Shown: positions 35,641 through 45,723, counted from the stretch's first letter. The stretch is 51,897 nt of DNA from Scytonema tolypothrichoides VB-61278 (GCF_000828085.3 NZ_JXCA02000024.1:288456-340352), one strand, 5' to 3'. Numbers and translations are program-made. The notes: a model not told the origin generated them from the letters alone.

Positions 35641-37776
35641 CTAAATATTAGCTGTTAAACCCAAACGAAACGTAAACCCAGGGCTATAAATACGATTAAC
35701 TCGCTCGTATTTTTCATCCAGTAAATTCTCTAAATAAACTGTCAACCCCACATTTTGCGTAACAGGAACACGAGCGCTAAAATCCAAATTAAAGAAAGAA
35801 GGTGAGAAATCTGTAGCTGTCTCTCCAACTCTTGTATATATGGCTCGACGAGCGCCACCATAGTAAGTCGCATACAAATTTGCCTGCCAACCTCTATTTT
35901 CGTAACCAATTCCAGCAGAAGCGACAGAGTAGGGAATCAAGCCCAACTGCAACCCTTTGTCTGAGCCTGTTTTTATTTTCGCATCTGTATATGTGTAATT
36001 GATAAAAGTTGACCATCTAGAAGCAACTTTCCACCGTAGCGCCGCCTCAAAACCATTGGTATCAACTAACCCAATATTTGCCCATTTTCCTTGTATAACT
36101 CCTAAGCGATTATCTAAACTACTACCAAAATAGGTAAACTGTCCTGTTAAATCTTCAGCAAACCTGACATCAACTCCCGCAGTCCAAGATGAGCCAGTTT
36201 CTGGTTTTAAATCAGGGTTAGGTAGCCATCCATGTACCGTATCATAAACATACAACTGATCTAAACCAGGATTACGTTGTCCATCTGCCCAACTTCCTCG
36301 CACAGCCAAAGCAGGAGCAACATCATATTTAAATCCCACGCTTGGATTGAGATAATTTCCAAATTTGCTATCAAAGCTTTGTCTTAAGCCTAAATCTACC
36401 TGAAAATTATCGGTGATATTCCAAGTATTCACGGCAAATAATGCGGTGTTCAACAAACTCTCGCTTTCATTTTCATTTAAGGCAATTCGATTAGGAACTG
36501 TACTGAGCGCATCACCATTTAACTCTGTGTTTTGTAAATCTAATCCCCAGCGCAATTTATAATTTGAAGTGAGTTGCCACACATGGTCTACCCTAGCTGT
36601 ATATAATTGTGTATCTAAAGTTCCTGTACGGTAAAATTGACCGCTAGGACCGTAAGTGTTGAAGTAATCTTGGTTATAACCGAGTGTCGTTGTCACAACA
36701 GAATTGTTACCATTACCAAGGCGAGTCTTCCAAGAAAAGCCAATATTTAAATTATCGTGGTCTAGTCGGTCTCTTTGTAAAGGAAAGCCAAAATAAATTA
36801 ATCCCCGACGACTGCTAAGTGTAGTCACATCTAGGCTTAAAGTATTTCTAGGATCAACATCAAAAGCAAGACTACCAAAGTATGTGCTTCTTGCTGTATC
36901 TGCATTAAATAAGTATCCTTGAGAATCACGATTGGCTGCACCAACAGGAACGCGGTAACGGTTATCAATAAAAGACCTTTCAAAGCTGAGGTTATATCTT
37001 AAAGAGCCAGTTGCACCTGCATAGCTTAATTGTTGATTATTGAAATTCAAATCGCCAAATTCTACCGCCGCATTTAAGCGAGGATCCCTGCGACCTTCTT
37101 TCGTGATGATATTAACAACTCCTCCAAAAGCCGAAGGACCATAAAGAGTGGATGCTGCACCACTATATAACTCCACTCGTTCAATAGCTTCCACAGGAAT
37201 ACTATTTAAATCCGTTGCACCATGATATGTGTTAACATTAGTGTTAATCGGTCTGCCATTAATAAGAAATACAGACTGGTTAATCGAGGCTCCCCGATAA
37301 TATGTACCTGTGTGAATATCTGCACCATGACCTGAGTCATTGATTGCAAATCCCGGCAATTTTTTCAATACATCAGATACACTTGTCGCACCTTGTTTTT
37401 CAATTTCCTCTTTTTCAATAACATATGTAGGTGTAGACTGAGGAAGGTCATCTTTCTTCCCTGTCACATCTATAATAATTGCGCCGTCATCTTCAATTTT
37501 TGGTTCTGACTCATTTGTTGTGGAATTTGGTTGTGGGTTCACCCTGAGCGGAGCCGAAGGGTTATCAGTTGTTTGTGGTTTTTGAGATGGAATTGGTGTT
37601 TGAGTGAGTAATTCTGCACTGGTGTATGGTTTCTCTATTTCATTTAAATATGGGATTTCTGATGTCTTTTTTATAGAAGTCTTTTTTTGCTCGAAATTCT
37701 TTTCTTGTGCAAATGTGACAGGAGCTAAAGCAAAGTTAATTAATATGACTTGAAAAATAAGGAAACTAAATTTCAT
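35641..37776 (-). CDS. TonB-dependent outer-membrane receptor
   Basis: 711 residues. A signal peptide (about 1-23, ending TFA) is followed by a low-complexity Thr/Pro/Gln linker (about 30-100), a plug domain with TPTYVIEKEEIEKQGATSVSD, LINGRPINT and SGAASTLYGPSAFGGVVNIIT, then a 22-strand barrel (about 230-711). The last strand is TFRLGLTANI. It imports a metal complex, cobalamin or similar ligand; the class (BtuB/FhuA-like) cannot be set by eye. The start has GAGG eight bases upstream. A 30-base repeat lies in frame in the linker (NPSAPLRVNP). No TonB/ExbBD or ABC partner is in the window. Confidence 0.9.
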   Translation of the reverse strand: MKFSFLIFQVILINFALAPVTFAQEKNFEQKKTSIKKTSEIPYLNEIEKPYTSAELLTQTPIPSQKPQTTDNPSAPLRVNPQPNSTTNESEPKIEDDGAIIIDVTGKKDDLPQSTPTYVIEKEEIEKQGATSVSDVLKKLPGFAINDSGHGADIHTGTYYRGASINQSVFLINGRPINTNVNTYHGATDLNSIPVEAIERVELYSGAASTLYGPSAFGGVVNIITKEGRRDPRLNAAVEFGDLNFNNQQLSYAGATGSLRYNLSFERSFIDNRYRVPVGAANRDSQGYLFNADTARSTYFGSLAFDVDPRNTLSLDVTTLSSRRGLIYFGFPLQRDRLDHDNLNIGFSWKTRLGNGNNSVVTTTLGYNQDYFNTYGPSGQFYRTGTLDTQLYTARVDHVWQLTSNYKLRWGLDLQNTELNGDALSTVPNRIALNENESESLLNTALFAVNTWNITDNFQVDLGLRQSFDSKFGNYLNPSVGFKYDVAPALAVRGSWADGQRNPGLDQLYVYDTVHGWLPNPDLKPETGSSWTAGVDVRFAEDLTGQFTYFGSSLDNRLGVIQGKWANIGLVDTNGFEAALRWKVASRWSTFINYTYTDAKIKTGSDKGLQLGLIPYSVASAGIGYENRGWQANLYATYYGGARRAIYTRVGETATDFSPSFFNLDFSARVPVTQNVGLTVYLENLLDEKYERVNRIYSPGFTFRLGLTANI
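37535..37564 (-). repeat. 30-base palindromic repeat, copy 2, inside the TonB receptor gene
   Basis: Reads GGGTTCACCCTGAGC then GGAGCCGAAGGGTTA on the plus strand. On the minus strand it adds ten in-frame codons, NPSAPLRVNP, to the linker before the plug domain, where an insertion is least harmful. Confidence 0.85.
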
Positions 37777-37972
37777 TTTCTACCTCACAGCACCCAACTT
37801 TGACAAAAACTTTAGTAGCAGTTTTGTCAACTTACGATTAGTAAGACAACTTGTCAAAAGACAAGCTGTCAAACTTCGTTTCAGGTGTGGGGGAATCAGG
37901 AGGTTCGGATAAGAAATTTCTTGCGTGTTGGCAGGCTGGGGAGGCTGGGGGAGAAATAACTCCCTCATTTGA
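37777..37972 (-). promoter_or_regulatory. Upstream region of the TonB receptor with GACAA/TTGTC operator-like repeats
   Basis: TTGACAAAA (37800-37808) pairs with TTTTGTCAA (37822-37830), and GACAACTTGTC (37845-37855) and GACAAGCTGTC (37860-37870) lie 14 bases further, each nearly a palindrome on its own. The region separates the receptor from the sigma factor gene on the same strand. It does not match a Fur box or a cobalamin riboswitch by eye. A 62-codon frame here is not convincing. Confidence 0.5.
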
Positions 37973-39106
37973 TTACACCAGCCAGCCCTTTAAGCGTTTG
38001 GCTATGTGAGGGCGTCGTAACTTTCGCATGGCTTTGCTTTGAATTTGTCGTACTCGTTCGCGGGAAAGATTGAACATAGTACCAACTTCTTCCAAGGTAC
38101 AGGGTTCACTAGTAATTAAACCATACCTTAGAGAGATGACATCTTTTTCCCGTGGTGTGAGTACATCGCCTAAAACTTCCCAAATCTCCTGGCGCATCAT
38201 GCTTTCATTCATTTTCGCCTCTGGAGAAAGGTTATCTTCATCTTCTAGCAAATCCATCAATTCTGTGTCTTCTTCTTTACCAACACGATGGTTGAGGGAC
38301 AGTGCTTGTCGTCGTAGTTGTTGTAGCTGGCGTAGTTGTTGGGCGGGAACATCCAAAGCATCTGCCATTTCCTGTTCGGATGGGTTGCGCCCTAGTTTCT
38401 GTTTAAGTTCTCGTTGCGCTTTTTTCAGTTTGTTAAGTTTTTCAACAATATGAATTGGCAAGCGAATTGTCCGTGCATCATTAGCTATAGCCCGGGTAAT
38501 TGCTTGTCTGATCCACCAATAGGCATAAGTAGAAAACTTATATCCTTTATCGGGGTCAAATTTTTCTGTCGCACGATTTAACCCCATCGCCCCTTCTTGA
38601 ATTAAATCCAGAAAAGGAACTCCCCTATTTAAATATCGTTTAGCAATAGAAACAACCAACCGTAAATTTGAGCGGATCATTTTACGTTTTGCAACCCGCC
38701 CTTGATACAAGCGATGTTCCAGTTGTTTTTCTGTCATTCCTATGTGAGAAGCGACAGTTTCCTTACTCGGTTGATTTTCTAGCTTTTCAAGTAAGGAAGC
38801 TTGCAATTCCCTAATTTCCTCTAAAAACCGGACTCTACGCGCTAATTCCACCTCTTCATCTGGCTTTAGCAACGGATAGCGAGCCATTTCTTTAAAAAAC
38901 GCGCCAACAGCATCGTCATACTCGGTTTTATTATATCCCGAAGGACGCGCCGCCGCCATCTGATCTCCATCGCGGTCTTCGGCTTCTATATTTTCTACAA
39001 CAACTAGGGACTCATCCTCTGCTACTGCATCTAAAGTAATAAATAATTCTTCATTATCAGCAGCACTTCCCATTGTCTCCATTGTTCCCAATTCAGCTAT
39101 ATTCAT
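37973..39106 (-). CDS. Group 2 sigma-70 family RNA polymerase sigma factor
   Basis: 377 residues. An acidic N-terminus (about 1-60) is followed by region 1.2 (VGAFFKEMARYPLL), region 2 (NLRLVVSIAKRYLNRG through GYKFSTYAYWWIRQAITRAI, about 147-207), region 3 (about 215-300) and region 4 with HTH TLEEVGTMFNLSRERVRQIQSK (337-358). The size and lack of a long region 1.1 point to group 2 (SigB to SigE type), not the housekeeping factor. GAGGG lies upstream of the ATG. Which Sig it is cannot be told here. Confidence 0.92.
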   Translation of the reverse strand: MNIAELGTMETMGSAADNEELFITLDAVAEDESLVVVENIEAEDRDGDQMAAARPSGYNKTEYDDAVGAFFKEMARYPLLKPDEEVELARRVRFLEEIRELQASLLEKLENQPSKETVASHIGMTEKQLEHRLYQGRVAKRKMIRSNLRLVVSIAKRYLNRGVPFLDLIQEGAMGLNRATEKFDPDKGYKFSTYAYWWIRQAITRAIANDARTIRLPIHIVEKLNKLKKAQRELKQKLGRNPSEQEMADALDVPAQQLRQLQQLRRQALSLNHRVGKEEDTELMDLLEDEDNLSPEAKMNESMMRQEIWEVLGDVLTPREKDVISLRYGLITSEPCTLEEVGTMFNLSRERVRQIQSKAMRKLRRPHIAKRLKGWLV

Positions 39107-40214
39107 AGTTTCCCTCAGAGATTATTGCTCTGTTTGGTACATAATTAATGACAGCTACTCTGGCGAAGCTTGTTAATTTTCCTCAAAGATCAAAGCACCC
39201 GCCTCTGACAAGATACAAATATTTGCCCAGAAGTTGTGTGATTCTGAACAACAGTATCTATCTGTGATCACCGGAAGCTCACGCTTTGGTAAAAGTGTAT
39301 TAAGCGGATGACTTTCAAAAAAATGTCAATACTTACCATAAGCTGGGATCAAGGTAGAAGTACGATCAAATAGGGAACACTATCACACAAGCCCCCTAAT
39401 GTTTTATTTTTGGGGTTGGTTCATACTTCATTCTTAACACTTAAACCTCAGTTGATTTCATCTGTTGGTTACAGATAGATACAGTTCTTAACTAATTTTG
39501 GTAGTTACATCCATTAACATTTTCTTCAGGCTAATAACACATATCTTGCTAATTTTTTCTTAATGAAAAAACTTTCCAACCCTCCTCAACTAAAATTCAC
39601 CTATTTTAACAATTATAAAAACTCATTTGCCTCTCTCCAAAATCTTAAATTTTCTTGTACTTTTCTGAGTTTTCTGACTTTTTCTGTCTGAAAATTCGCA
39701 TTAACTTTCTGATTTTTCATCATGGGGTTATGCATCGTTCTTGAGCTTTCCCCAAAATGGGCAATTTGGCAAGTAAAAACTTTAACAATGTCTTCTCCTG
39801 ATAAAGGATCTCACATACACCTAGGCTTAAATATCTATCAATAGGGGGAAAAGCATTATTCCCTATTTAGTAATCAGAGAAAACTAACTGAAAAAAGCTG
39901 AGATTGTCTCATTTCGTTTGAATAGGCTGAAATCTTTATTGCCTTCTACAGTTAGAAGTAATTTTCTACCAGATTACATAAGACGAAACTTATCAAGTAT
40001 TATGTCTGTTGGCAGTATTGGCAATTACATTTTCGCTCAAAGGATGTATATATTTAGAGTTGAAGAATCAAAGGTTAAGATAGACAAACTGGTTCATGAC
40101 TGTTCATTGTTAAGTCGAAAGTTATAAAAGAATGGCTAGGGATGAATCCGAAAGATAAAACAAGGAATTTTTTTTTCCAAGACTTAATTCGGAGGCTTCT
40201 AACTATTTTCCTAA
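39107..40214. other. Long AT-rich spacer between divergent sigma factor and priA genes
   Basis: 1.1 kb with no repeat element seen. It should carry both promoters. A 69-codon frame at 39918-40127 lacks a binding site and protein-like composition and is not called. No known small-RNA signature was recognised. Confidence 0.5.
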
Positions 40215-42911
40215 ATGCTTGAGTTATCTGGAGGATTTAAAAGAAAAAAGACGTCTATAGCACTAGGGACTTGGAACTGTTTTGGTAAAGAAAATATCTG
40301 TACTATTAGTTCACAAAGTATGTATATGGATGGTGTCAGCTTGTCCTCTTTAATAGTTGCCGAACCTGGTCAATCGTACCAATCAGAAAAACTGGTGAAT
40401 CGTTGGATTGAGGTACTGGTAGACTGTCCGGGAAGTTCAGAACTTTATACATATCGCCTACCTGATCACTTGGAAGTAAAACCAGGGGATATTTTAAGTG
40501 TGCCATTTGGTACGCAACTGTTAGGAGGAATCGCCATTCGTTGTGTAACACAACCTCCAGTAGATTTACCAATAGAAAAAGTTCGTAATGTAGAAGATGT
40601 AGTCAGTGTAGGTTTTTTTGCCTCGAATTATTGGGAACTTTTGAATCGAGTTGCATCATACTATTATACACCCCTGATTCAAGTCATACGTATCGCTTTA
40701 CCACCTGGTTTGTTAGGGCGATCGCAACGTCGCATTCGCCTCCCTAGAAATGACAACAAGGAAACAAACCTCTCATCTGGCTCATCTTCCCTACCCTTTC
40801 TCTCCTCAGCAGCACAGCAAATTCTCAAACTTTTACAAGCACAAGCAGATGGAGATTACAGTTTCTCTTACCTGCAACGCCAAGTCAAAGCTGCTTACCA
40901 AGGTGTACGGGAGTTGCAGCGACTGGGCTTGGTGGAAAGTTACTTAGAACCACCGCAACTGACTCGACCAAAACAGCAAAAAGCAGTCATAATGATTGGC
41001 GCGACATTTGAACATGACTTAACCATTCGCCAGCGAGAAGTTTTGGAAGTGCTGCGAAGACGCGGAGGCGAGTTGTGGCAAAGTGAACTGTTACAAATTT
41101 GTAGTGCAAGTACCTCCATCCTTAAGACGTTAGAACAAAAGGGATATATCATCATCCAAGAACGAGAAGTCTTGCGAACTGCTGCTGTGTTTCCTCCCCT
41201 TGGAGATGGCACACAAGGAGACACTCCCGCAATGGATGTGACCAAGATATTAACATCAGCTCAATCGCAAGCGTTAGGGGTCATTACCCATCTAGAAGGA
41301 TGCGCCATAGTCTTGTTGCATGGTGTCACGGGTTCTGGAAAAACAGAGGTGTATTTACAAGCAATAAGCCCTCTACTTGGAAAAGGCAAGTCTGCCCTTG
41401 TCTTAGTGCCAGAAATTGGACTCACACCTCAGTTGACTGATCGTTTCCGCGCTCGTTTTGGGAACAAAGTGAGCGTTTACCACAGCGCCCTTTCAGACGG
41501 TGAACGTTACGACACCTGGCGGCAAATGCTAACAGGAGAACCCCAAGTTGTCATCGGTACGCGCAGTGCAGTTTTTGCTCCTTTACCAAACTTGGGTTTA
41601 ATCATATTAGATGAAGAACACGACAGCAGCTTTAAGCAAGATTCTCCCATCCCCACTTACCACGCCCGCACTGTTGCGAGATGGCGAGCAGAGTTAGAAA
41701 ACTGCCCCCTAGTACTGGGTTCAGCAACCCCCTCGCTGGAGACTTGGGTGAGTGTGGCGCAAGCACGGGAAGCAGGGGAAGAAATAACTCCCACTCACCC
41801 GACTCATTACCTCTCTCTTCCTGAACGCGTCTACTCCCGTCCTCTACCTCCCGTGGAAGTTGTAGATATGCGCCAAGAATTGCAACAGGGAAATCGTTCT
41901 ATATTTAGTCGTTCCTTGCAATCCGCTTTGCAGGAACTGCGAGAACGTCGTCAGCAAGGAATTTTATTTATTCATCGTCGAGGACATAGCACTTTTGTTT
42001 CTTGTCGCAGTTGTGGATATGTTTTGGAATGTCCAAACTGCGATGTGTCGCTATCGTATCACCATACAGAAGAGAAGGCGCCGCAAACACTGCGGTGTCA
42101 TTACTGTAATTTTGGGCGATCGCATCCCCGAAACTGTCCAGAATGCGGTTCTCCGTACCTAAAATTTTTCGGCAGTGGTACCCAACGAGTCGCCCAGGAG
42201 TTAGCAAAACAGTTTCCCCAATTGCGCTTCATTCGTTTTGATAGCGATACCACCCGTACAAAAGGAGCACACCGTACTCTCTTAACACAGTTTGTTAACG
42301 GTGAAGCAGATTTGTTAGTCGGTACGCAAATGCTCACCAAGGGATTAGATTTGCCTCAAGTCACACTTGTGGGTGTTGTTGCTGCAGATGGACTGCTGCA
42401 TCTCTCAGATTATCGCTCCAGCGAACGAGCATTGCAAACCTTGACACAGGTTGCAGGACGTGCTGGTAGAGGAGAAGAGCCAGGACGAGTGATTGTCCAA
42501 ACTTACACTCCAGAACATCCTGTGATTGAAGCAGTGCAAAATCACGATTATCAGTCTTTCATAGATGTCGAATTGGAACAACGACAAGCACTCAATTATC
42601 CTCCCTACGGGAGATTGATTTTATTGCGCTTAAGTAGCAACGATCCAATTCAGGTAGAGAACACAGCTGGGATCATAGCAGCAGCTTTGCCGACTCATGA
42701 AGGGTTTACCCTGAGCGGAGCCGAAGGGTTAGACATTTTAGGACCAGCACCCGCTTCTATTTTACGGGTTGCTAATCGTTACCGGTGGCAGATATTGCTA
42801 AAATTTGCCCCCAATGCTTTGCCACAGTTGCCAGATTGGGAACAAGTGCGTCAACTTTGTCCTGGGTCTGTCAGTTTAACAATTGATGTTGACCCGTTAA
42901 ATATGATTTGA
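40215..42911 (+). CDS. priA: Primosomal helicase PriA
   Basis: 898 residues in the longest frame; an ATG at 40320 or 40326 (residues 36 and 38) would remove an N-terminal piece with no obvious domain, and no start has a clear Shine-Dalgarno sequence. It restarts stalled replication forks. The 3' DNA-binding domain (about 65-170) is followed by helicase motifs GVTGSGKTEVYLQAI (Walker A, Lys376), LDEEHDSSFKQD, GSATPSLETW, a Cys-rich zinc region (CRSCG, CPNC, CHYC, CPECG, about 597-640) and helicase motifs V/VI. Ten residues, GFTLSGAEGL (830-839), come from a 30-base repeat not expected in PriA. Confidence 0.94.
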   Translation: MLELSGGFKRKKTSIALGTWNCFGKENICTISSQSMYMDGVSLSSLIVAEPGQSYQSEKLVNRWIEVLVDCPGSSELYTYRLPDHLEVKPGDILSVPFGTQLLGGIAIRCVTQPPVDLPIEKVRNVEDVVSVGFFASNYWELLNRVASYYYTPLIQVIRIALPPGLLGRSQRRIRLPRNDNKETNLSSGSSSLPFLSSAAQQILKLLQAQADGDYSFSYLQRQVKAAYQGVRELQRLGLVESYLEPPQLTRPKQQKAVIMIGATFEHDLTIRQREVLEVLRRRGGELWQSELLQICSASTSILKTLEQKGYIIIQEREVLRTAAVFPPLGDGTQGDTPAMDVTKILTSAQSQALGVITHLEGCAIVLLHGVTGSGKTEVYLQAISPLLGKGKSALVLVPEIGLTPQLTDRFRARFGNKVSVYHSALSDGERYDTWRQMLTGEPQVVIGTRSAVFAPLPNLGLIILDEEHDSSFKQDSPIPTYHARTVARWRAELENCPLVLGSATPSLETWVSVAQAREAGEEITPTHPTHYLSLPERVYSRPLPPVEVVDMRQELQQGNRSIFSRSLQSALQELRERRQQGILFIHRRGHSTFVSCRSCGYVLECPNCDVSLSYHHTEEKAPQTLRCHYCNFGRSHPRNCPECGSPYLKFFGSGTQRVAQELAKQFPQLRFIRFDSDTTRTKGAHRTLLTQFVNGEADLLVGTQMLTKGLDLPQVTLVGVVAADGLLHLSDYRSSERALQTLTQVAGRAGRGEEPGRVIVQTYTPEHPVIEAVQNHDYQSFIDVELEQRQALNYPPYGRLILLRLSSNDPIQVENTAGIIAAALPTHEGFTLSGAEGLDILGPAPASILRVANRYRWQILLKFAPNALPQLPDWEQVRQLCPGSVSLTIDVDPLNMI
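42702..42731 (+). repeat. 30-base palindromic repeat, copy 3, inside priA
   Basis: Same sequence as copies 1 and 2 (GGGTTTACCCTGAGC then GGAGCCGAAGGGTTA). Exactly 10 codons, in frame, in the C-terminal region before ILGPAPASILRVANRYR. Confidence 0.85.
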
Positions 42912-43457
42912 GCAAGAAGCAATAATGCTTATATCAAGTTCGCTTAATCACTTGTAAATCGCGCATTCACCCCACCCGCTCTATCGAACACCCTTCCCTT
43001 TGGGGAATTCAAAGTATGCCTGCGGCATACTTTGAATTTGAGCGTTTGCGCAGCGCCCCTAAGAGGGGCGCTGCGAGTGGGGAGGGGTAACGCGAGGACT
43101 GCAATGATAACTAATTATCCCCACCCTGCGAAGCGTTAAGCGTGAGGATTGCCATATATTAAGAAAAAATAACAAAAACTAAATTAAAAGAACCTCAATG
43201 AATTTGATGCAGATAAAGTTGCCAAAACTGACAAAAAAGAAGGATGATTTGGATTAAGTCTGGAAAAATAAAAACCGTCAAAAAACGACTCCACACTTAA
43301 AACAGTTATCAGTTATCAGTCATCAGCTCATCTTGGCTCGATAACTGTTCACTGTTCACTGTTCACTGTTGAAAGGATGATTTTCAGACCAAGTCTCCCC
43401 ACTAGGAAGCAAATTTTGACGGCAAAAGAGAAAAAATAAGAGAGTACCTAGAGCTTT
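42912..43457. other. Spacer with stacked hairpins and STRRs
   Basis: Two strong hairpins: 13 bp with loop TGC (TTCAAAGTATGCC 43008-43020, GGCATACTTTGAA 43024-43036) and 11 bp with loop AAG (GCAGCGCCCCT 43050-43060, AGGGGCGCTGC 43064-43074). C-rich and G-rich arms outside could pair too. STRRs (AGTTATC units, then GTTCACT units) run at 43302-43373. No gene is seen. Confidence 0.7.
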
Positions 43458-45668
43458 ATGAATAGCAGTGCAAACACCGCAGTGCAAGTACTGGGTGAGA
43501 AATTACCTTTTCCACTCAAGCGCTTGGCGGATTTAGCTTATAACTATTGGTGGAGTTGGACAAGCGATCGCGTCGCCCTGTTCCAAACCATCGATCCCCA
43601 AGCATGGGAACGCTGCGGGCACAATCCTGTGGAAATTTTACACTCAGCGACATACGAACGACTGACACAACTTGCTGAAGACCCTTTTTATCTCAAGCAA
43701 ATAGGGTCACTCGTGCGTGAGTTTGACGAATACATGAGCACAAAAGACACTTGGGTGAGTCGGGTTGCGCCACAAATTACCCAAGAACATCCCATTGCTT
43801 ACTTTTGCGCTGAATTTGGCATACATGAATCTCTCGCGGTTTACTCTGGTGGTTTAGGGATTCTTGCAGGGGATCACCTGAAATCAGCATCAGATTTAGG
43901 AGTCCCACTGGTTGGTGTGGGCTTATTGTATCGCCAAGGTTACTTCCGACAACGGTTGAATCGTGGCGGTTGGCAAGAAGATTACTACGTTGACAACCCC
44001 TTCTCCCAAATGCCTTTGGAGTTAATGAGGAATGAGCAAGGGGAACCAATCACCATAGAGGTACAAGTTCGCCAACGACTGGTAAAAGTGCAAATTTGGC
44101 GAGTGCAAGTGGGGCGAGTGAGTCTTTATTTATTGGATAGCGATCGCCACGACAACGATCCCATAGATCGCTGGCTGACTGGACACCTTTACGGTGGTAA
44201 CCAGGAAACTCGCATTGCTCAAGAAGTCGTCTTGGGAATTGGTGGTGTCAAGGCTCTAACAGCCTTGGGAATTCAACCTTCTGTCCATCACCTCAACGAA
44301 GGTCATGCTGCATTCTCCACTCTAGAAGTTGCGCGTCAAGAAATTGAGCGTACAGGCAAATCCTTTTACGACATCGAAGCCGATGTGCGAAATCGTTGTG
44401 TGTTCACCACTCACACACCTGTTCCCGCAGGTCACGACGTCTTCTCACCTGACTTGATAGACTCCTTCTTTGCCCACTACTGGACAAAGCTACGCCTATC
44501 CCGCGAGCAATTTTTAGCATTAGGCGCACGGCGACTGGGCGATCCTTGGGAACCCTTTGGTATGACAGTTTTGGCACTACGGATGTGTCGTGCAGCCAAT
44601 GGCGTCAGTGAATTGCACGGTCATGTTTCTCGTAAAATGTGGACAATTTTGTATCCACAACGTTCTGAAGACAAAGTCCCCATCGGTTACATTACCAATG
44701 GCGTCCATGCACCCACTTGGACAGCTCCCTTAATGGCAGAGTTGTACGCTCAATACTTAGGTGAAGACTGGAAAACTCGTGTCATTGACCCCAAAACGTG
44801 GGAAAAAATTGATGATATTCCAAATGAGGAACTCTGGTGGCGACACTTAGTCTTAAAAGAAAGACTCATTGCCTATACTCGGTATAAAGTGAAAAAAGCA
44901 CGGGAACAACGCGGTGAAGAATACCACAAAATTCAAGCAGCAGAAACACTGCTTGATCCCAAAGTGCTGACTATCGGATTTGCCAGACGCTTTAGCCCAT
45001 ATAAGCGCGGTCATTTGCTTTTGCGTGACGCGGAACGGGCAATAAGAATTTTTGGCAATGCACAACGTCCCGTACAAATTATCTTTGCAGGTAAAGCTCA
45101 CCCCGCTGACGAAGAAGGCAAACGGATTATTCAACGCTTAATGGAATGGTGTCAGCATTCCGCAATTCAGCATCGAGTTGCTTTTATTGAAGACTACGAC
45201 ATTTATGTTGGTCAAAAACTTGTCCAAGGTGTTGATGTCTGGTTAAATAACCCTCGTCGCCCCTTAGAAGCCTCTGGTACCAGTGGGCAAAAAGTCTGCT
45301 TTAACGGTGGAATTAATTGCAGCGTCCTAGATGGCTGGTGGTGCGAAGGATACAAAACAGATGCAAATGGTCAAGGGATAAATGGGTGGGCAATTGGTGA
45401 AGATGCTCACACCAGTGATCAAGATTTACAAGATAGTATAGATGCGGAATCCCTTTATAAGCTCTTGGAAGAGCAAATAGTTCCTTTGTACTACGACCAA
45501 GATGCTAACGGCACTCCTCACCGCTGGGTGCAAATGATGAAGGCATCAATCAAGACAAATGCACCATTGTTCAACACAGATAGGATGATTGCCGACTACG
45601 TTTCACAGGTATACGTCCCAGAAATTGCTACTCGTGTTGGACCGATTTTAGCAAAGGTTCTAGTGTAA
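43458..45668 (+). CDS. glgP: Alpha-glucan phosphorylase (GT35)
   Basis: 736 residues. It phosphorolyses glycogen or maltodextrins to glucose 1-phosphate with PLP. Family segments are LAYNYWWSWTSDR, YFCAEFGIHESLAVYSGGLGILAGDHLKSASDLG, HLNEGHAAF and EASGTSGQK with the PLP-binding Lys612, then INCSVLDGWW. This is the shorter alpha-glucan phosphorylase branch; homologues are often 820-860 residues, but no block is missing here. TATGAATAGC start has only a GAG upstream. A clear terminator follows. Confidence 0.93.
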   Translation: MNSSANTAVQVLGEKLPFPLKRLADLAYNYWWSWTSDRVALFQTIDPQAWERCGHNPVEILHSATYERLTQLAEDPFYLKQIGSLVREFDEYMSTKDTWVSRVAPQITQEHPIAYFCAEFGIHESLAVYSGGLGILAGDHLKSASDLGVPLVGVGLLYRQGYFRQRLNRGGWQEDYYVDNPFSQMPLELMRNEQGEPITIEVQVRQRLVKVQIWRVQVGRVSLYLLDSDRHDNDPIDRWLTGHLYGGNQETRIAQEVVLGIGGVKALTALGIQPSVHHLNEGHAAFSTLEVARQEIERTGKSFYDIEADVRNRCVFTTHTPVPAGHDVFSPDLIDSFFAHYWTKLRLSREQFLALGARRLGDPWEPFGMTVLALRMCRAANGVSELHGHVSRKMWTILYPQRSEDKVPIGYITNGVHAPTWTAPLMAELYAQYLGEDWKTRVIDPKTWEKIDDIPNEELWWRHLVLKERLIAYTRYKVKKAREQRGEEYHKIQAAETLLDPKVLTIGFARRFSPYKRGHLLLRDAERAIRIFGNAQRPVQIIFAGKAHPADEEGKRIIQRLMEWCQHSAIQHRVAFIEDYDIYVGQKLVQGVDVWLNNPRRPLEASGTSGQKVCFNGGINCSVLDGWWCEGYKTDANGQGINGWAIGEDAHTSDQDLQDSIDAESLYKLLEEQIVPLYYDQDANGTPHRWVQMMKASIKTNAPLFNTDRMIADYVSQVYVPEIATRVGPILAKVLV

Positions 45669-45697
45669 GGAATTTTAAGTTTCTTGGTTCAGCTTGT

Positions 45698-45723
45698 AGG
45701 CAGGTTTAAAACCTGCCTTTTTC
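45698..45723 (+). terminator. Rho-independent terminator after the glucan phosphorylase gene
   Basis: AGGCAGGTTT (45698-45707) pairs perfectly with AAACCTGCCT (45709-45718) around a single A, followed by TTTTC. A 10-bp stem with a short T run, 30 bases beyond the stop codon. Confidence 0.85.

Noticed and set aside
37780-37968. 62-codon frame before the TonB receptor gene
   Set aside because: The region is made of palindromic half-sites and the predicted peptide is Leu/Thr-rich with no binding site.
37777-37972. Cobalamin riboswitch or Fur box for the TonB receptor
   Set aside because: No B12-box-like sequence or GATAAT-type Fur box was found.
39918-40127. 69-codon frame upstream of priA
   Set aside because: No ribosome binding site, weak coding character, and it lies in an AT-rich promoter region.
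43458-45668. Truncation of the glucan phosphorylase
   Set aside because: Although shorter than many homologues, both ends and the PLP site are present and the frame is intact.
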